From: Paenibacillus_S sp043945595
Lineage (GTDB): Bacteria; Bacillota; Bacilli; Paenibacillales; NBRC-103111
Length of the DNA: 64,000 bases
NCBI RefSeq assembly: GCF_043945595.1
Contig: NZ_JBIFNP010000001.1
Span: 558,001-622,000 of the forward strand
Direction: 5' to 3'
In this document: positions 1 through 12,626 of the stretch, one piece after another
How positions within the stretch are numbered: position 1 is the first letter of the stretch
Layout: each line of letters starts with the position of its first letter
Made by a program: the position numbers and the translations under genes
Notes under the pieces: model-generated
The model's input: only the letters and a program-made list of their open reading frames with translations
What the model was told of the DNA's origin: nothing
Database searches by the model: none

Positions 1-3311
<3,311 letters not shown>

Positions 3312-3419
3312 AGAGAAAGCAAAGAAGAAGGATGTATGCTTGTTTCGTATCTAGTTTTCAAGGTGCAAGTCGCCTTGAAGCAAAGAATTCATGTTTCCTG
3401 GCAGAAACATGACACATCG

Positions 3420-3536
3420 TTTGGTGATGATGGCGGAGGGGAACCACGCGTTCCCATCTCGAACACGACCGTTAAGCCCTCCAGCGCCGATGGTACTTGA
3501 ACCGAAGGGTTCCGGGAGAGTAGGACGTCGCCAAGC
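3420..3536 (+). rRNA. rrf: 5S ribosomal RNA
   Basis: A ~117-base gene with the conserved 5S features. The 5' end TTTGGTGATGATGGCGGAGG pairs with the 3' end GGACGTCGCCAAGC. CGTTCCCATCTCGAACACG and AAGCCCTCCAGCGCCGATGG mark loops B and C. It lies 108 bases after 23S in the usual 16S-23S-5S order and is followed at once by a terminator. Confidence 0.96.
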
Positions 3537-3542
3537 ACAATA

Positions 3543-3578
3543 GAGACCTTTGGATTAAATTCCAAAGGTCTTTTTTGT
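3543..3578 (+). terminator. rRNA operon terminator
   Basis: Perfect 11-bp stem AGACCTTTGGA / TCCAAAGGTCT with a six-base loop (TTAAAT), running into TTTTTTG. It sits directly after 5S, as expected for the intrinsic terminator of the rrn operon. Confidence 0.93.
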
Positions 3579-3913
3579 TAACTCGGCTTTATCCGGCCGA
3601 ATTCATTCAAATCTGCAGTGCCATTGGGCCGGGAATGCAACCTGACTTATCAAGGTTTTTATTCGCTTGAGAATGCTTACGTTACGCCGCGGCCGCTTTT
3701 ACGGACGCCCGGTTCTGGCGTTGCATCGGGCTCTCCGGCAGGCGAGAAGCTGGTGGATGCGCTGTCTAACTGGTTATGCGGTATTTTTGCTTTCAATTCA
3801 GCTGCAAGAACAAGAAAAAAATAGAAGGACGAACCTTGGTTTGCTACAATAGATAGGGTCTGAACATCATAGATGATTTGCATAGGGAATTGATAGATGA
3901 AGGAGATTGACTC
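3579..3913. other. Intergenic region between rrn operon and MFS gene
   Basis: No convincing gene. An extended -10 element (TGCTACAAT, 3842-3850) lies 64 bases upstream of the MFS start but lacks a good -35, so it is a weak promoter candidate. Short open frames here have no suitable ribosome binding site or recognisable sequence. Confidence 0.5.
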
Positions 3914-5113
3914 ATGACGAATCTAGCATTAGGACAGACGAAAAGCCTGTCTCCGGCACTTGTTCTCTTAATGGCCGTCTCGTGCGGGCTTACCGTTGCG
4001 AATTTGTATTACAATCAGCCGCTGCTGGCCGATATCGGGCAGACGTTCGGTGTCGATGACCGGCATGCGGGCATCATATCGATGCTTACCCAGATCGGCT
4101 ACGCCGCGGGCATGTTTCTTTTTATCCCCCTGGGAGATATTTACGAAAAGAGACGGCTGATCACCGCGCTGCTTTTCGCCGTCGGTGTGGCGCTGATCGG
4201 TGTCGCTGCCGCTCAAAACTTGACGTGGATCTACATAGCAAGCCTTGCGGTCGGTGTGACGACGGTAGCGCCGCAGATGATCGTGCCGCTCGTTGCGGAG
4301 CTCGCTCTCCCGCATGAACGGGGAAAAGCTATCGGCAATGTGATGAGCGGTCTGCTGATCGGCATTCTGCTTGCCAGGACCGTCGCGGGCTTGATCGGCG
4401 AGCTGTTTCATTGGCGCGTCATGTTCGGACTTGCAGCTGTGATGATGTTCGGGCTTGCGCTAATTTTGAGATCTTATTTGCCGGGGAGTCAGCAGCAGCT
4501 CAAGCTGTCTTACAAGGAACTGATCCGTTCGATGGGACATTTGATCGCAAGCCAGCGTACAATCCGCGAGGCTTCGCTGATCGGGGCGTTCATGTTCGGT
4601 TCGTTCAGCGTGTTCTGGACCTCATTGACCTTTTATCTCGAAGGTCCCACTTATCAGTACGGCAGCGCTGTGGCGGGGCTGTTCGGTTTGGTCGGTGTCG
4701 TCGGCTCCGCTGCCGCCTCCGTCATCGGACGTCTGGCCGATCGCATCAGCCCGATTCGCATGATCGGTTTTATGATCGCGGCAGCTCTGCTTTCTTATGT
4801 ATCCTTCTGGCTGCTGGGAAGCATGATCTGGGGATTGGTGGCAGGGGTCATTCTGCTCGATCTAGGGATTCAAGGCGGCCAGGTTTCCAATCAGGCCCGT
4901 ATTTACAGCCTGCTGCCGGAAGCGAGAAGCCGGATTAATACCATCTACATGGTCAGCTCCTTTCTCGGCGGAGCCGTAGGTTCCGCAGCGGGGGCTTATG
5001 CATGGAGCTTGTGGGCATGGGCAGGAACCTGCGCGGTGGGGGGCGGCATGGTTGCGGTCGCTTTCCTGATCTGGCTCGGGCATCGGCAGGGCGGCCGCAA
5101 GCAGGCAGCTTAA
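3914..5113 (+). CDS. MFS transporter (12-TM, DHA1-like)
   Basis: Membrane exporter of the major facilitator superfamily, 399 residues. The N-terminus reads through GLTVANLYYNQPLLADIG in TM1, a sequence typical of drug/sugar-efflux MFS proteins. The loop 2-3 motif appears as GDIYEKRR. About twelve hydrophobic segments follow, with a central basic break and an Ala/Gly-rich C-terminal half. AAGGAGATTGA ends 3-4 bases before the ATG, a strong ribosome binding site. The gene stands alone between the rRNA operon and an insertion sequence. Substrate is unknown. A second MFS loop motif near residue 270 (GRLADRISP) supports the call. Confidence 0.88.
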   Translation: MTNLALGQTKSLSPALVLLMAVSCGLTVANLYYNQPLLADIGQTFGVDDRHAGIISMLTQIGYAAGMFLFIPLGDIYEKRRLITALLFAVGVALIGVAAAQNLTWIYIASLAVGVTTVAPQMIVPLVAELALPHERGKAIGNVMSGLLIGILLARTVAGLIGELFHWRVMFGLAAVMMFGLALILRSYLPGSQQQLKLSYKELIRSMGHLIASQRTIREASLIGAFMFGSFSVFWTSLTFYLEGPTYQYGSAVAGLFGLVGVVGSAAASVIGRLADRISPIRMIGFMIAAALLSYVSFWLLGSMIWGLVAGVILLDLGIQGGQVSNQARIYSLLPEARSRINTIYMVSSFLGGAVGSAAGAYAWSLWAWAGTCAVGGGMVAVAFLIWLGHRQGGRKQAA

Positions 5114-5462
5114 GCGATGGGAAGATCGAGCCGGCGGTGGCAGGGTTATGCAGCTCAGCGCGAGAAGCTGCACCGGTGGATGGAAGAAACCGGAGATCCT
5201 CTTCATGCGGGAGGCAAGATCCCGCGCTGCCGGCAGGAGTGATCGCGAACAAAAGAAGCTGCTTGCCTGGAAACGGACGATTTCGAGTAAGCTGTATAGG
5301 CCGGAGGAATCGGGTGTAACAGCTAGCTTGATCAAGAACAATGGCACCTACGTTACATCAGGCTGAAGCCATCACAGGAACAGGCTATGAGGATGGGAAA
5401 AAGCGCCGCTTTAGGCCGGAGCACTCCGAGTTCGTGGTGCCGGGCCAACGCCATAGAGCTCT
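5114..5462. other. Intergenic region left of IS element 1
   Basis: No gene, RNA or strong terminator recognised. The region is GC-balanced and lies between the MFS stop and the left inverted repeat of the insertion sequence. The transposase reading frame of the element runs out through its end into this DNA and stops at 5353-5355, so some of it may now be translated as a C-terminal tail. Confidence 0.5.
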
Positions 5463-5497
5463 CAAAAAGAAAGAGGCTGTCCAAAAAGTCCCCAAAA

Positions 5498-5546
5498 TAA
5501 AAAGGTTGGACGAGAAAACGTAAGGTTTTCCGTCCAGCCTTTTTGT
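5498..5546 (-). terminator. Transposase terminator overlapping the coding end (IS copy 1)
   Basis: On the minus strand, CAAAAAGGCTGGACGGAAAAC pairs with GTTTTCTCGTCCAACCTTTTT across a short loop and ends in a T-rich tract. The hairpin lies within the last codons of the transposase, the same arrangement as in IS copy 2 at 50124-50173. Confidence 0.7.
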
Positions 5547-6995
5547 ATGCCTGCTTTTGCAGGAATGCAGCGAAGCGGATGCCCGCCACTTTTAGTAGGT
5601 TGTGGGCCAAAGCTACAATGCCAAACTCGGTGTGAACCTTATCCAGTCCCCGCAAGAAGAACCGTCGGAACGACCGGTTGCCCTTGATGTGACCGAACAC
5701 GCTTTCTACCTCGACTTTACCCCGAACATAGATGGCGGATTTCTCGTCATCCTCAAGGGCTTTTTTGGCCTTTGCTTTTAATTCTTCCCACACCGTATTC
5801 CAGTGGACCTGGCGGTTCCCCTTTGCTTTCGTGCATGCCGGCTTGAAAGGGCAGTTGCTGCAATCTTCACATTCATACACCTTGAAGCTTTGCTCCAAAC
5901 CCGATGCGTTTTTCTTCGTTTGGTATTTCTTAAAACGAACGTAACGGCCATTCGGGCAAAGGAATCGATCATCCAACGCCTCGTACGTCCAGTTCGTTGC
6001 ATGACGGATGTCTTTCTTGTAGCGCCGCGTTCTCTCTTTCATGTAGTTGCCATAGGGAATGAGAAAATCGAATCGCGGTTCTCTTTCTTCGCCCACCGCA
6101 TACAAGTAGTTTTCCTCACTGCCATAGCCCGCATCCGCAATCACCGTTTTCGGCATCGGCAAAGAAGACGCGGCCAATCGCTCCATATGCGGAATGAAGC
6201 AGCGCGTATCCGTAGGTCGCTGATGAAGGCTGTAAAACAAAATGAACTGGTTGTCCGTGGCCATTTGCACATTGTAGCCCGGCTTCAATTGACCATTTTT
6301 CATGTGGTCTTCCTTCATCCGCATAAACGTGGCATCCGGGTCGGTTTTGGAGTAGCTGTTGCGATCGCCAAAGCACGCTTTCTGCTGCTCATACTTGGCG
6401 AGCCGGGGTAAAAAGTCCCTCCGAATTTGTTTCAGCGGCTGCTTCCAGGCACGGCGCTCTTTGCGCAAGGCTTTCCGCTCTTCACTGCCGTTGGCTTGAG
6501 CCATCTGTTCGGTTAAGGTTTCCACTCTTTTTTCCAGCGCGGTGGCTGTTTCTTCGAGCTGGCCAGGAAGCTCATCTGGATCTGCCGCAGCATATTCGCC
6601 AGCTTCTTGCTGGGTCAGTGCATGAATATGCGCAAGGGTCTCCTGTACTTTTTTCTTGAGCTTCTCCTCAAAGCGCAGCGTGGATTTTTTCCACACAAAC
6701 GAATACTTGTTAGCATCAGCTTCGATCTTCGTGCCGTCGAGGAAGTAGTTCTCCATGGTGATGTAGTTATCCGCGATGAGCTTTTGGATCATCGTTTCAA
6801 ACAATTCGTCCATGCACGCTTTCATGCGCACCCCACGAAATTCATTCAAGGTGCGGAAGTCCGGCTGCTGCATCGCAGCCAGCCACATCGCCGGGAGATT
6901 TTCGCGCAGTAGCTTTTCGGTACCTCGGCAAGAGTAGACCTTTTGCGAGTATCCGTACAGAATGACTTTGAGCATCATTTTGGGATGGTAGGAAC

Positions 6996-7021
6996 TGCGG
7001 CCTCCACCTGCGGCCTCCACC
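6996..7021. repeat. 13-bp tandem duplication inactivating the transposase
   Basis: Two exact adjacent copies of TGCGGCCTCCACC (6996-7008 and 7009-7021). On the coding strand the unit is GGTGGAGGCCGCA. The homologous site in IS copy 2 has one copy (protein YPGGGRDSYHPK), which shows the event is an insertion of 13 bases. Confidence 0.92.
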
Positions 7022-7261
7022 CGTATAGTGAGCAAACAGCTGCTCATCCGGGATCGCTTCAATCATTTCATCAATGACACGCGCCACATGGTGAGCAGGG
7101 ATGAATAGTTCCAAATCCAGAATCATCTGAGCTTGCTTATTGTCATAGACTTGAAAGGTAGGGGCCAGATTTCGTTTGGAAACTATCTTTTCTTCTAAAT
7201 CCCCTAGAGGAAGTGTCAGTTGCATGGTATACTGTTGGGTAGTAGTCGTCGGATTACGCAT

Positions 7262-7325
7262 AAAAACCGTCCTTTTTTAAATGATGGTGTGGTAACTTTC
7301 ATTTACAGGAAAAGACGGTTTTTTT
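7262..7325 (-). promoter_or_regulatory. RBS-sequestering hairpin of IS copy 1
   Basis: Arms at 7262-7276 and 7310-7325 are complementary (AAAAACCGTC / GACGGTTTTT plus flanking A/T pairs). In a transcript entering from outside the element, the distal arm would pair with the AAGGAC ribosome binding site just before the transposase ATG at 7261. The second element has the same layout with different bases, so the structure rather than the sequence is conserved. Confidence 0.6.
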
Positions 7326-7421
7326 GTGCCTATTTTTAACATTCCATCCAATCAAAATGGGGCTGTCCAGAAAGTCAGTTTTCACTGACTTTCTGGACAG
7401 CCCTTTTCTTTTTGGCTTGTA

Positions 7422-8295
7422 TTATTGCTTCACCGCGTCGGAAAGCAGGGCAAAATCCGCATCGCTCAATTCGATGCCCGCCGCCGCGATATTTTCCTCG
7501 ACATGGGCTACGCTGGAGGTTCCCGGAATCGGCAGCATGACCTTGGAGCGCTTCAACAGCCAGGCGAGCGCCAGCTGCGATGGCTTGGCTCCATGCTGCT
7601 TGGCAAGCGAGTCCAGTGGGCCGCCTTCCTTGGCCAGGGCGCCTGTCGCGAGCGGGAACCACGGAATGAACGCGATGTTGTTCGCTTCGGCATATTCCAG
7701 CACGGGCTCTGCATCGCGCTTGGCCAGGTTGTACAAGTTTTGAACGGAGGCGATAGGAGTAATTTCATTAGCCGCTTGAAGCTGTTCCACGGTGACCTCG
7801 CTAAGGCCGATATGGCCGATTTTACCCTCCTGCTTCAAGAGCGCGAGCTCGCCAAGCTGTTCGGCCAGCGGTACTTTGGGATCGATGCGGTGCAGCTGGA
7901 ACAGATCGATCCGTTCAAGCCCCAGATGCCGAAGGCTGAGCTCGGCCTGCTGGCGCAAATACTCAGGACGGCCGACCGGGCGCCAGTCATTCGGAACCGG
8001 AGCGCGTCAAGCCGGCTTTCGTCGCGATCACCAGATCTTTGGGATAAGGGTGCAGCGCTTTTTTGAGGAGCAGGTCGGCGACGAAGGGTCCGTAAGAATC
8101 GGCCGTGTCGATGAAATTGACGCCGAGCTCTACCGCCCGCTGAAGCACGCGAACCGCCTCGTCGGGATCGCGGGGGTCGCCCCATACGCCCGGGCCGGTC
8201 AGCTGCATCGTGCCGTAGCCGAGACGGTGTACGGTTAATTCTCCGCCGATAGTAAAGGTTCCGGATTGCCGTGCTGTGATAGCTTGATTCGACAT
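7422..8295 (-). CDS. Aldo/keto reductase (one frameshift)
   Basis: NADPH-dependent aldo/keto reductase, ~290 residues after correction. The N-terminal part (from ATG 8295) has the strand-1 motif RLGYGTMQL, the catalytic Asp and Tyr in FIDTADSYG, and the catalytic Lys in VIATKAG. The C-terminal part, in another frame, has the catalytic His in LFQLHRID, then GHIGLSEV and PIPGTSSVAHVEEN. One extra base in the AA doublet at 7995-7996 (TT on the coding strand) breaks the frame between TRSG and PNDWRP. This is probably a sequencing indel. The gene lies 8 bases from the end of IS copy 1. Substrate is unknown. Confidence 0.85.
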
Positions 8296-8409
8296 GCAAA
8301 AACCTCCTCCAAATGGTTTATATGCTCATGGCTGCTATAGTCATGTTGAAGGGCTGCTCATTTCGCGTACAGCCTACATGTTGAATTATAATGATTCCGT
8401 CCTTGCGTT

Positions 8410-9045
8410 TCAATTTTTGCCCAGCCTATAGACCTTGCGGATCACAAGCTCGGCCAGCAGGAACAGGGCGGCTATTGCGGCATAAATGCTGATTCTATAG
8501 CTGAGCACGTAGTCCAGGCCAAGTCCATCGTTCAAGACATAAGTAAACAAATGAATGAACAGGTTTGTAAAGCAAAAGGCATAGCTGCGGACCATCCATT
8601 TCCGGTGCTTGTCCACCCGTTTTTTCCTGATCTGGACAATCGCAGCGATCGTCATGCCCAGCCACACGCTATTCAGCAGGTTGAACGCGACGCTGCTGAT
8701 CTTGCCTCCAGTGGCATAAGGGGCCATGTACCCCGACGTAAGATCGACCAGCGCAACGGATATCAAATAAATATAGCCGTTGATGCGATGCCCTTTGCGG
8801 GAACGCCGTAAAAACCCCTCGTTAAAGTTGATGGCTCCCGAAGCCATGGCCAAGCAGGCAAAAAAGACATGAACATACATCACATTCAGCCAAAGCGTCA
8901 ACGGGAGAGGGCGCTTCAGGTTAGTTTTATGATTGAGAAAGGCGGCGGCGTGCGGATCGTGGATGAAATTGGCGTAAACGGTATACATAATCAATCCGAC
9001 GGAGAGCGTCAGCATCAGCACATAGAGCGGATTGCGTTTAAACAT
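8410..9045 (-). CDS. DUF2306 family membrane protein
   Basis: Integral membrane protein of 211 residues with about six hydrophobic segments. The family signature is seen in NVMYVHVFFACLAMASGAINF followed by KGHRINGYIYL. The later Arg/His-rich loop DKHRKWMVRSYAF is also typical of DUF2306 (YozB-like). Function is unknown. The gene has its own transcription unit, about 250 bases from the MATE gene and 114 from the aldo/keto reductase, both on the same strand. Confidence 0.75.
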   Translation of the reverse strand: MFKRNPLYVLMLTLSVGLIMYTVYANFIHDPHAAAFLNHKTNLKRPLPLTLWLNVMYVHVFFACLAMASGAINFNEGFLRRSRKGHRINGYIYLISVALVDLTSGYMAPYATGGKISSVAFNLLNSVWLGMTIAAIVQIRKKRVDKHRKWMVRSYAFCFTNLFIHLFTYVLNDGLGLDYVLSYRISIYAAIAALFLLAELVIRKVYRLGKN

Positions 9046-9240
9046 AGCCTAGATACCTCTGCTTGGAATGAAATGGCTTTGTCTATGGTATGTTATTCAT
9101 AATGCGATAGCCATAGGCAGTTTTATTGTACCATGCCGCTGCGCACAACCTTATCCGTGAATATTACAGTCTGATGAATGGTGAACTGTACAATGAATAA
9201 AACAACTTTTTGCGGAATTCCTTGCGTATATGGATTATAT

Positions 9241-9282
9241 AAAAAAAGACAGGATCGGGGCCCGCCCACATCCTGCCTTTTT
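9241..9282 (-). terminator. Terminator of the MATE gene
   Basis: Stem of AAAAAGACAGGAT with ATCCTGCCTTTTT (one mismatch) around a GC-rich loop. Read on the minus strand it ends in a run of T, 16 bases past the MATE stop codon. Confidence 0.75.
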
Positions 9283-9297
9283 GCATACATAGGTTTT

Positions 9298-10650
9298 CTA
9301 CTGTACTAAACCATCCAAATCCGGCTGCAGCTTGGTTCGCAGAACATACAGCATGATGGCGCCCACAAGGAATGCGACGGCATCCGCAATAACGAGCGAC
9401 CAAACTACCCCATGGAAGCCGTACATATGATTGGCGATAAACAACACGGGAATCAGAGTAACTCCTTGAATGATTGACATAATAAATGCGGCGGTTCCTT
9501 GTGCTGTTGCTTGGAAAATCCCGGTAAACAGCGTGGTCATTCCTGTAATGAACAAGGATAAGTACGTCACATGCAGAATGTAGCTGCCCATTTCAATTAA
9601 TTGCCGGTCATTCGTAAACAAACCGATTAAGTGACCGGAAATCAAATAGACGATGATGCCGAACGCTACTGCTAAAGCCACAATCGCTTTGATCGTAAAT
9701 CCAACGGTATGCTTCATACGTAATTTGTTCGCTGTAAAAGAGAAGGCAATCAACGGCACGACTCCCTCGCATAAGCCCATCAAAATAAATTCGGGAAATT
9801 GCAGTAAACGGGATGAAATTCCGTAAGCCGCTACGGCCTGATCCCCATATTCGACAAGAAAATGGTTAAAGATAAGCGACATGGCACCCAAAAAGATGCT
9901 CATAATAAAGACGGGAACTCCGATTTTGAATACATTGCTCAGAATGTCCTTGGAAGCCTTGAACCACTTTATGGAGACCGTTAAGAATTGACTTTTGTAT
10001 TTCATATGAAAAGCGTAGAATGCACTCGCAACCAGGTTAGAAATGACCGTAGCCGACGCAACGCCGATCACGTCCCAATGGAATACGAAGATGACTAACG
10101 CATCAAGAATAATATTGACAACGACACTGAGAATCATACCGGTCATCGAAGTTATGGCCGAACCCTCCGAGCGCACGATATTCTCCAGCGTGAAGAATAA
10201 AACGACGAAGGGTGAGCCAATAAGCATAATCGTTACATAGTCCTTTGTGAATCCGAAGGAATCGGACGTTGCTCCCAGGCCATGAACGATAGGATCGATT
10301 AAAGGAAGACCCACGGCCATCACGATTAGACCGAGAACTAAACTGCTGTAAAAGGCGAATGAAGATACATGCTTTACAGCATCATATTGTTTCTCTCCTA
10401 ACAAACGGGAGATGAGGGTGCCGCTGCCGATGCCAATCAAGTTGCCCAGCGCCATAATGATTGCGAATAACGGCAAGGTTAATGCGAGTGCGGTCAACAT
10501 GGCAGTGTTGTGAAGCGTGCCAAGGAAATAGGCATTCAAGATGGAATAGACGACATTCATCGATGTGCCTAGCATCATAGGTACAGCGAAGTGAGCTACG
10601 GCTTTTGCGACCGGTGCTTTTTCAAAGTAATAGATGTTTTCTGCATCCAT
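9298..10650 (-). CDS. MATE family efflux transporter
   Basis: Multidrug and toxin extrusion antiporter, 450 residues, twelve hydrophobic segments in two homologous MatE halves. Diagnostic stretches are HFAVPMMLGTSMNVVYSILNAYFLG near the start and GIGSGTLISRLLGEK after TM2; the second half repeats the pattern. Translation starts at ATG 10650. The gene is divergent from a TetR regulator at 10794, and the 143 bases between them hold three similar operator-like sequences, so repression by that regulator and induction by an exported drug is the likely control. Substrate is not predictable. Confidence 0.92.
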   Translation of the reverse strand: MDAENIYYFEKAPVAKAVAHFAVPMMLGTSMNVVYSILNAYFLGTLHNTAMLTALALTLPLFAIIMALGNLIGIGSGTLISRLLGEKQYDAVKHVSSFAFYSSLVLGLIVMAVGLPLIDPIVHGLGATSDSFGFTKDYVTIMLIGSPFVVLFFTLENIVRSEGSAITSMTGMILSVVVNIILDALVIFVFHWDVIGVASATVISNLVASAFYAFHMKYKSQFLTVSIKWFKASKDILSNVFKIGVPVFIMSIFLGAMSLIFNHFLVEYGDQAVAAYGISSRLLQFPEFILMGLCEGVVPLIAFSFTANKLRMKHTVGFTIKAIVALAVAFGIIVYLISGHLIGLFTNDRQLIEMGSYILHVTYLSLFITGMTTLFTGIFQATAQGTAAFIMSIIQGVTLIPVLFIANHMYGFHGVVWSLVIADAVAFLVGAIMLYVLRTKLQPDLDGLVQ

Positions 10651-10691
10651 GTCGGATCACCACTTTCTTTTTTATTTATTTTAATCTTTTT

Positions 10692-10777
10692 ATCTAACGG
10701 TGTTAGATTGAACCTTACAGTGTTAGATGATATCATGGACTTAAGAACCTGTAAAGCATAAACTTACACTGTTAGAT
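10692..10777. promoter_or_regulatory. Three TetR-type operator candidates
   Basis: ATCTAACGGTGTTAGAT (10692-10708) is a 7-bp perfect inverted repeat around GGT. CTTACAGTGTTAGAT (10714-10728) and CTTACACTGTTAGAT (10763-10777) are near-identical to each other and share the GTTAGAT half. All three lie between the divergent MATE and TetR genes, as expected for repressor sites acting on both. Confidence 0.7.
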
Positions 10778-10793
10778 AAAAGGGCGGATAACG

Positions 10794-11481
10794 ATGAAAA
10801 AACAGCAGCCTCAGATTTCGGAGGATAAGATTTTGGAAGCCTCTTGGGAGCTTCTCGGAGAGGAGGGCATCGAGAAATTCAGCATGAGACGATTGGCCGA
10901 CAGGCTAGGGATTCAGGCTCCCTCTCTGTACTGGTACTTCAAGAGCAAACAGAATCTATACCAGCGTCTGGCCAACCAGGTATCGAAAATAATTCTGGAG
11001 GAGTTCCACTCCGAGGGGGATTGGAAGGAGCAGCTGACGGGGCTTGCGGTAACGGTACGCAGCGTGCTCAGCCGGTATCCCTGCTCTACGCAGCTTATGA
11101 TGATGACGCTGCCCCACGAACCGGACATCATCCGTTTTACCAACCGCATGCTGCTCTGCGTGGAATCGACGCCGCTTGAGCAGGAACAGAAAATGCAAGT
11201 GGTTACTACGCTTGTGAACTATGTATTCTATTTCGTACTTGACGATTATCAGCATGAGCGCAATGTCTCCGCTGTTCTTAAGGATCAGGGAGCGCTTCCG
11301 GGCGATGAGATGATTCGCCTTCTGGACTCTATGAGCGATACGGATGCGGGACTGTTTCGGAGGATGTTCACGAACGGGCTATTCGAGCTGATGGTGAACC
11401 GACCGGGCGTTCGAATTCGGCTTGAAGCTGATTCTGCTCGGGATTGAGCAGGTGATCCAGGAGCAGGAGAGCAGAATGTAA
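10794..11481 (+). CDS. TetR/AcrR family repressor (one frameshift near the end)
   Basis: Transcriptional repressor, ~228 residues after correction. The N-terminal TetR helix-turn-helix reads ILEASWELLGEEGIEKFSMRRLADRLGIQAPSLYWYFKSKQ, ended by the canonical LYWYFKSK. The C-terminal ligand domain resembles TetR_C. As written the frame ends at 11447, but the alternative frame continues FEFGLKLILLGIEQVIQEQE to a stop at 11479-11481, a normal TetR_C end. One extra C at 11399-11400 explains the break. It probably controls the divergent MATE pump and itself through the three operators. Confidence 0.86.
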
Positions 11482-11667
11482 AAAAGTCACCCGCTCCTCC
11501 GGATTATCGGCGAGGCGGTTCGACGGGCCTCTGTGTGAGAGTGAGAAGAGAAAGCGGGCTCAAGGAAAGGCTATCCCGCCTATCTCGCCTGCAAGTGAGC
11601 GCAAGGATGGCCCTTGACCTGCAGCCACAGCTGGCTCGGTGAACCTGGAAATGAAAGAGAGGCTGTC

Positions 11668-12465
11668 ATGGCAATACCTATCATCGATGCTCACCTGCAT
11701 TTGGATCTATATGAACAAGAGGAGAGGGAAGCGCTATTGAACTCTCTCGGAGCCTTCGGAGTCAAAGGACTGGTAGCTGTCTCCATGCATTTGGATTCAT
11801 GCCGCAGTCTGCTTGCGCTGAAGCGGCGCACGGATCAACCGATTTATCCCGCCTTTGGCTACCACCCGGAGCAGGCACTGCCCGATGCTTCGGAGGAAGA
11901 ACAATTATTTCGATGGATACGAGATCACCGTGAGGAAATGTACGCAATAGGAGAAGTGGGACTGCCTTATTATGCGCGGCTTGAAGCGGAGAAGGCGGGG
12001 CGCGGCTTCGATCTGGAGCCGTATATCTGGTTGCTCGAACGGTTTATCCGGTTGGCCGCGGAGCTTGAGAAGCCCATCGTGCTCCATGCGGTCTACGAGG
12101 ATGCGGATATCGCATGCGATTTGCTGGAAAAGCACGGTGTCGAGCGGGCGCATTTTCATTGGTTCAAAGGCAGCGAAGAAACACTGCAGCGGATGAAGGA
12201 GCGGGGCTATTTCATTTCCGTTACGCCGGATGTTGTGTATAAGGAGAAAATAAGGGATATTGTTCGAGCCTATCCACTAAGCCTGCTTATGGTCGAAACC
12301 GACGAACCTTGGCCGTTTCAAGGGCCGTATGAGGGGGTTCGGACGCATCCGGGGATGATTCGGGACTCGATCAGGGAGATCGCCGCGATTCACAACAGGT
12401 CCGAGGCGGAGACGGGGGAAGCGCTTTGGGCAAACACAGTCCGTTTCTACCGATTGCAGGGCTGA
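11668..12465 (+). CDS. TatD family metal-dependent hydrolase
   Basis: Amidohydrolase-fold TatD-like hydrolase, 265 residues. Metal ligands are visible in DAHLHLD near the start, EVGL near residue 91, and the C-terminal ETDEPWP; a His in KPIVLHAV and another in HFHWFKG complete the set. The ATG at 11668, with ribosome binding site GAGAGG, is preferred to an upstream in-frame start because the family begins with the HxH strand. Known members are DNases or D-aminoacyl-tRNA-like hydrolases; the substrate of this one is unknown. Monocistronic. Confidence 0.85.
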   Translation: MAIPIIDAHLHLDLYEQEEREALLNSLGAFGVKGLVAVSMHLDSCRSLLALKRRTDQPIYPAFGYHPEQALPDASEEEQLFRWIRDHREEMYAIGEVGLPYYARLEAEKAGRGFDLEPYIWLLERFIRLAAELEKPIVLHAVYEDADIACDLLEKHGVERAHFHWFKGSEETLQRMKERGYFISVTPDVVYKEKIRDIVRAYPLSLLMVETDEPWPFQGPYEGVRTHPGMIRDSIREIAAIHNRSEAETGEALWANTVRFYRLQG

Positions 12466-12626
12466 GCGGTTCACTGGTTCCAGTGGTTCGATCGACCGTC
12501 GTCATGCACCGAAGCACCGCGCACTGGGAGCTGCGTGCGGTGCGGCGGCCCACATCGGACCCTTGCGGACTGTATTTTGTCATCGCCTTTGACGCCGCCG
12601 GTCTTGTCTTAGCTTCAGAAAATAAA

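Larger units (their letters stand above)
5353..7261 (-). pseudogene. IS1182-family transposase, frameshifted by a 13-bp tandem duplication
   Basis: DDE transposase of the IS1182 type. The N-terminal part starts at ATG 7261 (ribosome binding site AAGGAC) and reads TMQLTLPLGDLEE through LFAHYTGGGR. Translation then shifts because the 13-bp unit TGCGGCCTCCACC is present twice at 6996-7021. The other frame continues SSYHPKMMLKV, with catalytic-region motifs FLDGTKIEADANK, TVIADAGYGSEENY and SVFGHIKGNRSFRRF. Removing one copy of the unit restores an intact frame, using the second element at 48591 as a guide. There is no stop before the inverted repeat, so the frame runs on to 5353. Confidence 0.88.
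5463..7414 (-). mobile_element. IS1182-family insertion sequence, copy 1 (defective)
   Basis: About 1.95 kb, bounded by imperfect ~28-bp terminal inverted repeats. The left end is at 5463-5490 (core AGGCTGTCCAAAAAGTC) and the right end at 7387-7414 (core GACTTTCTGGACAGCC). One transposase gene lies on the minus strand. The transposase-proximal end carries a 20-bp perfect hairpin at 7360-7403 with loop TTTC, so the right repeat is itself half of a palindrome. No clear target-site duplication is visible. A related but distinct copy is at 48460-50241. Confidence 0.85.

Noticed and set aside
5803..6411. A 202-residue plus-strand protein within IS copy 1
   Set aside because: It is antisense to conserved transposase motifs and is a reading-frame shadow.
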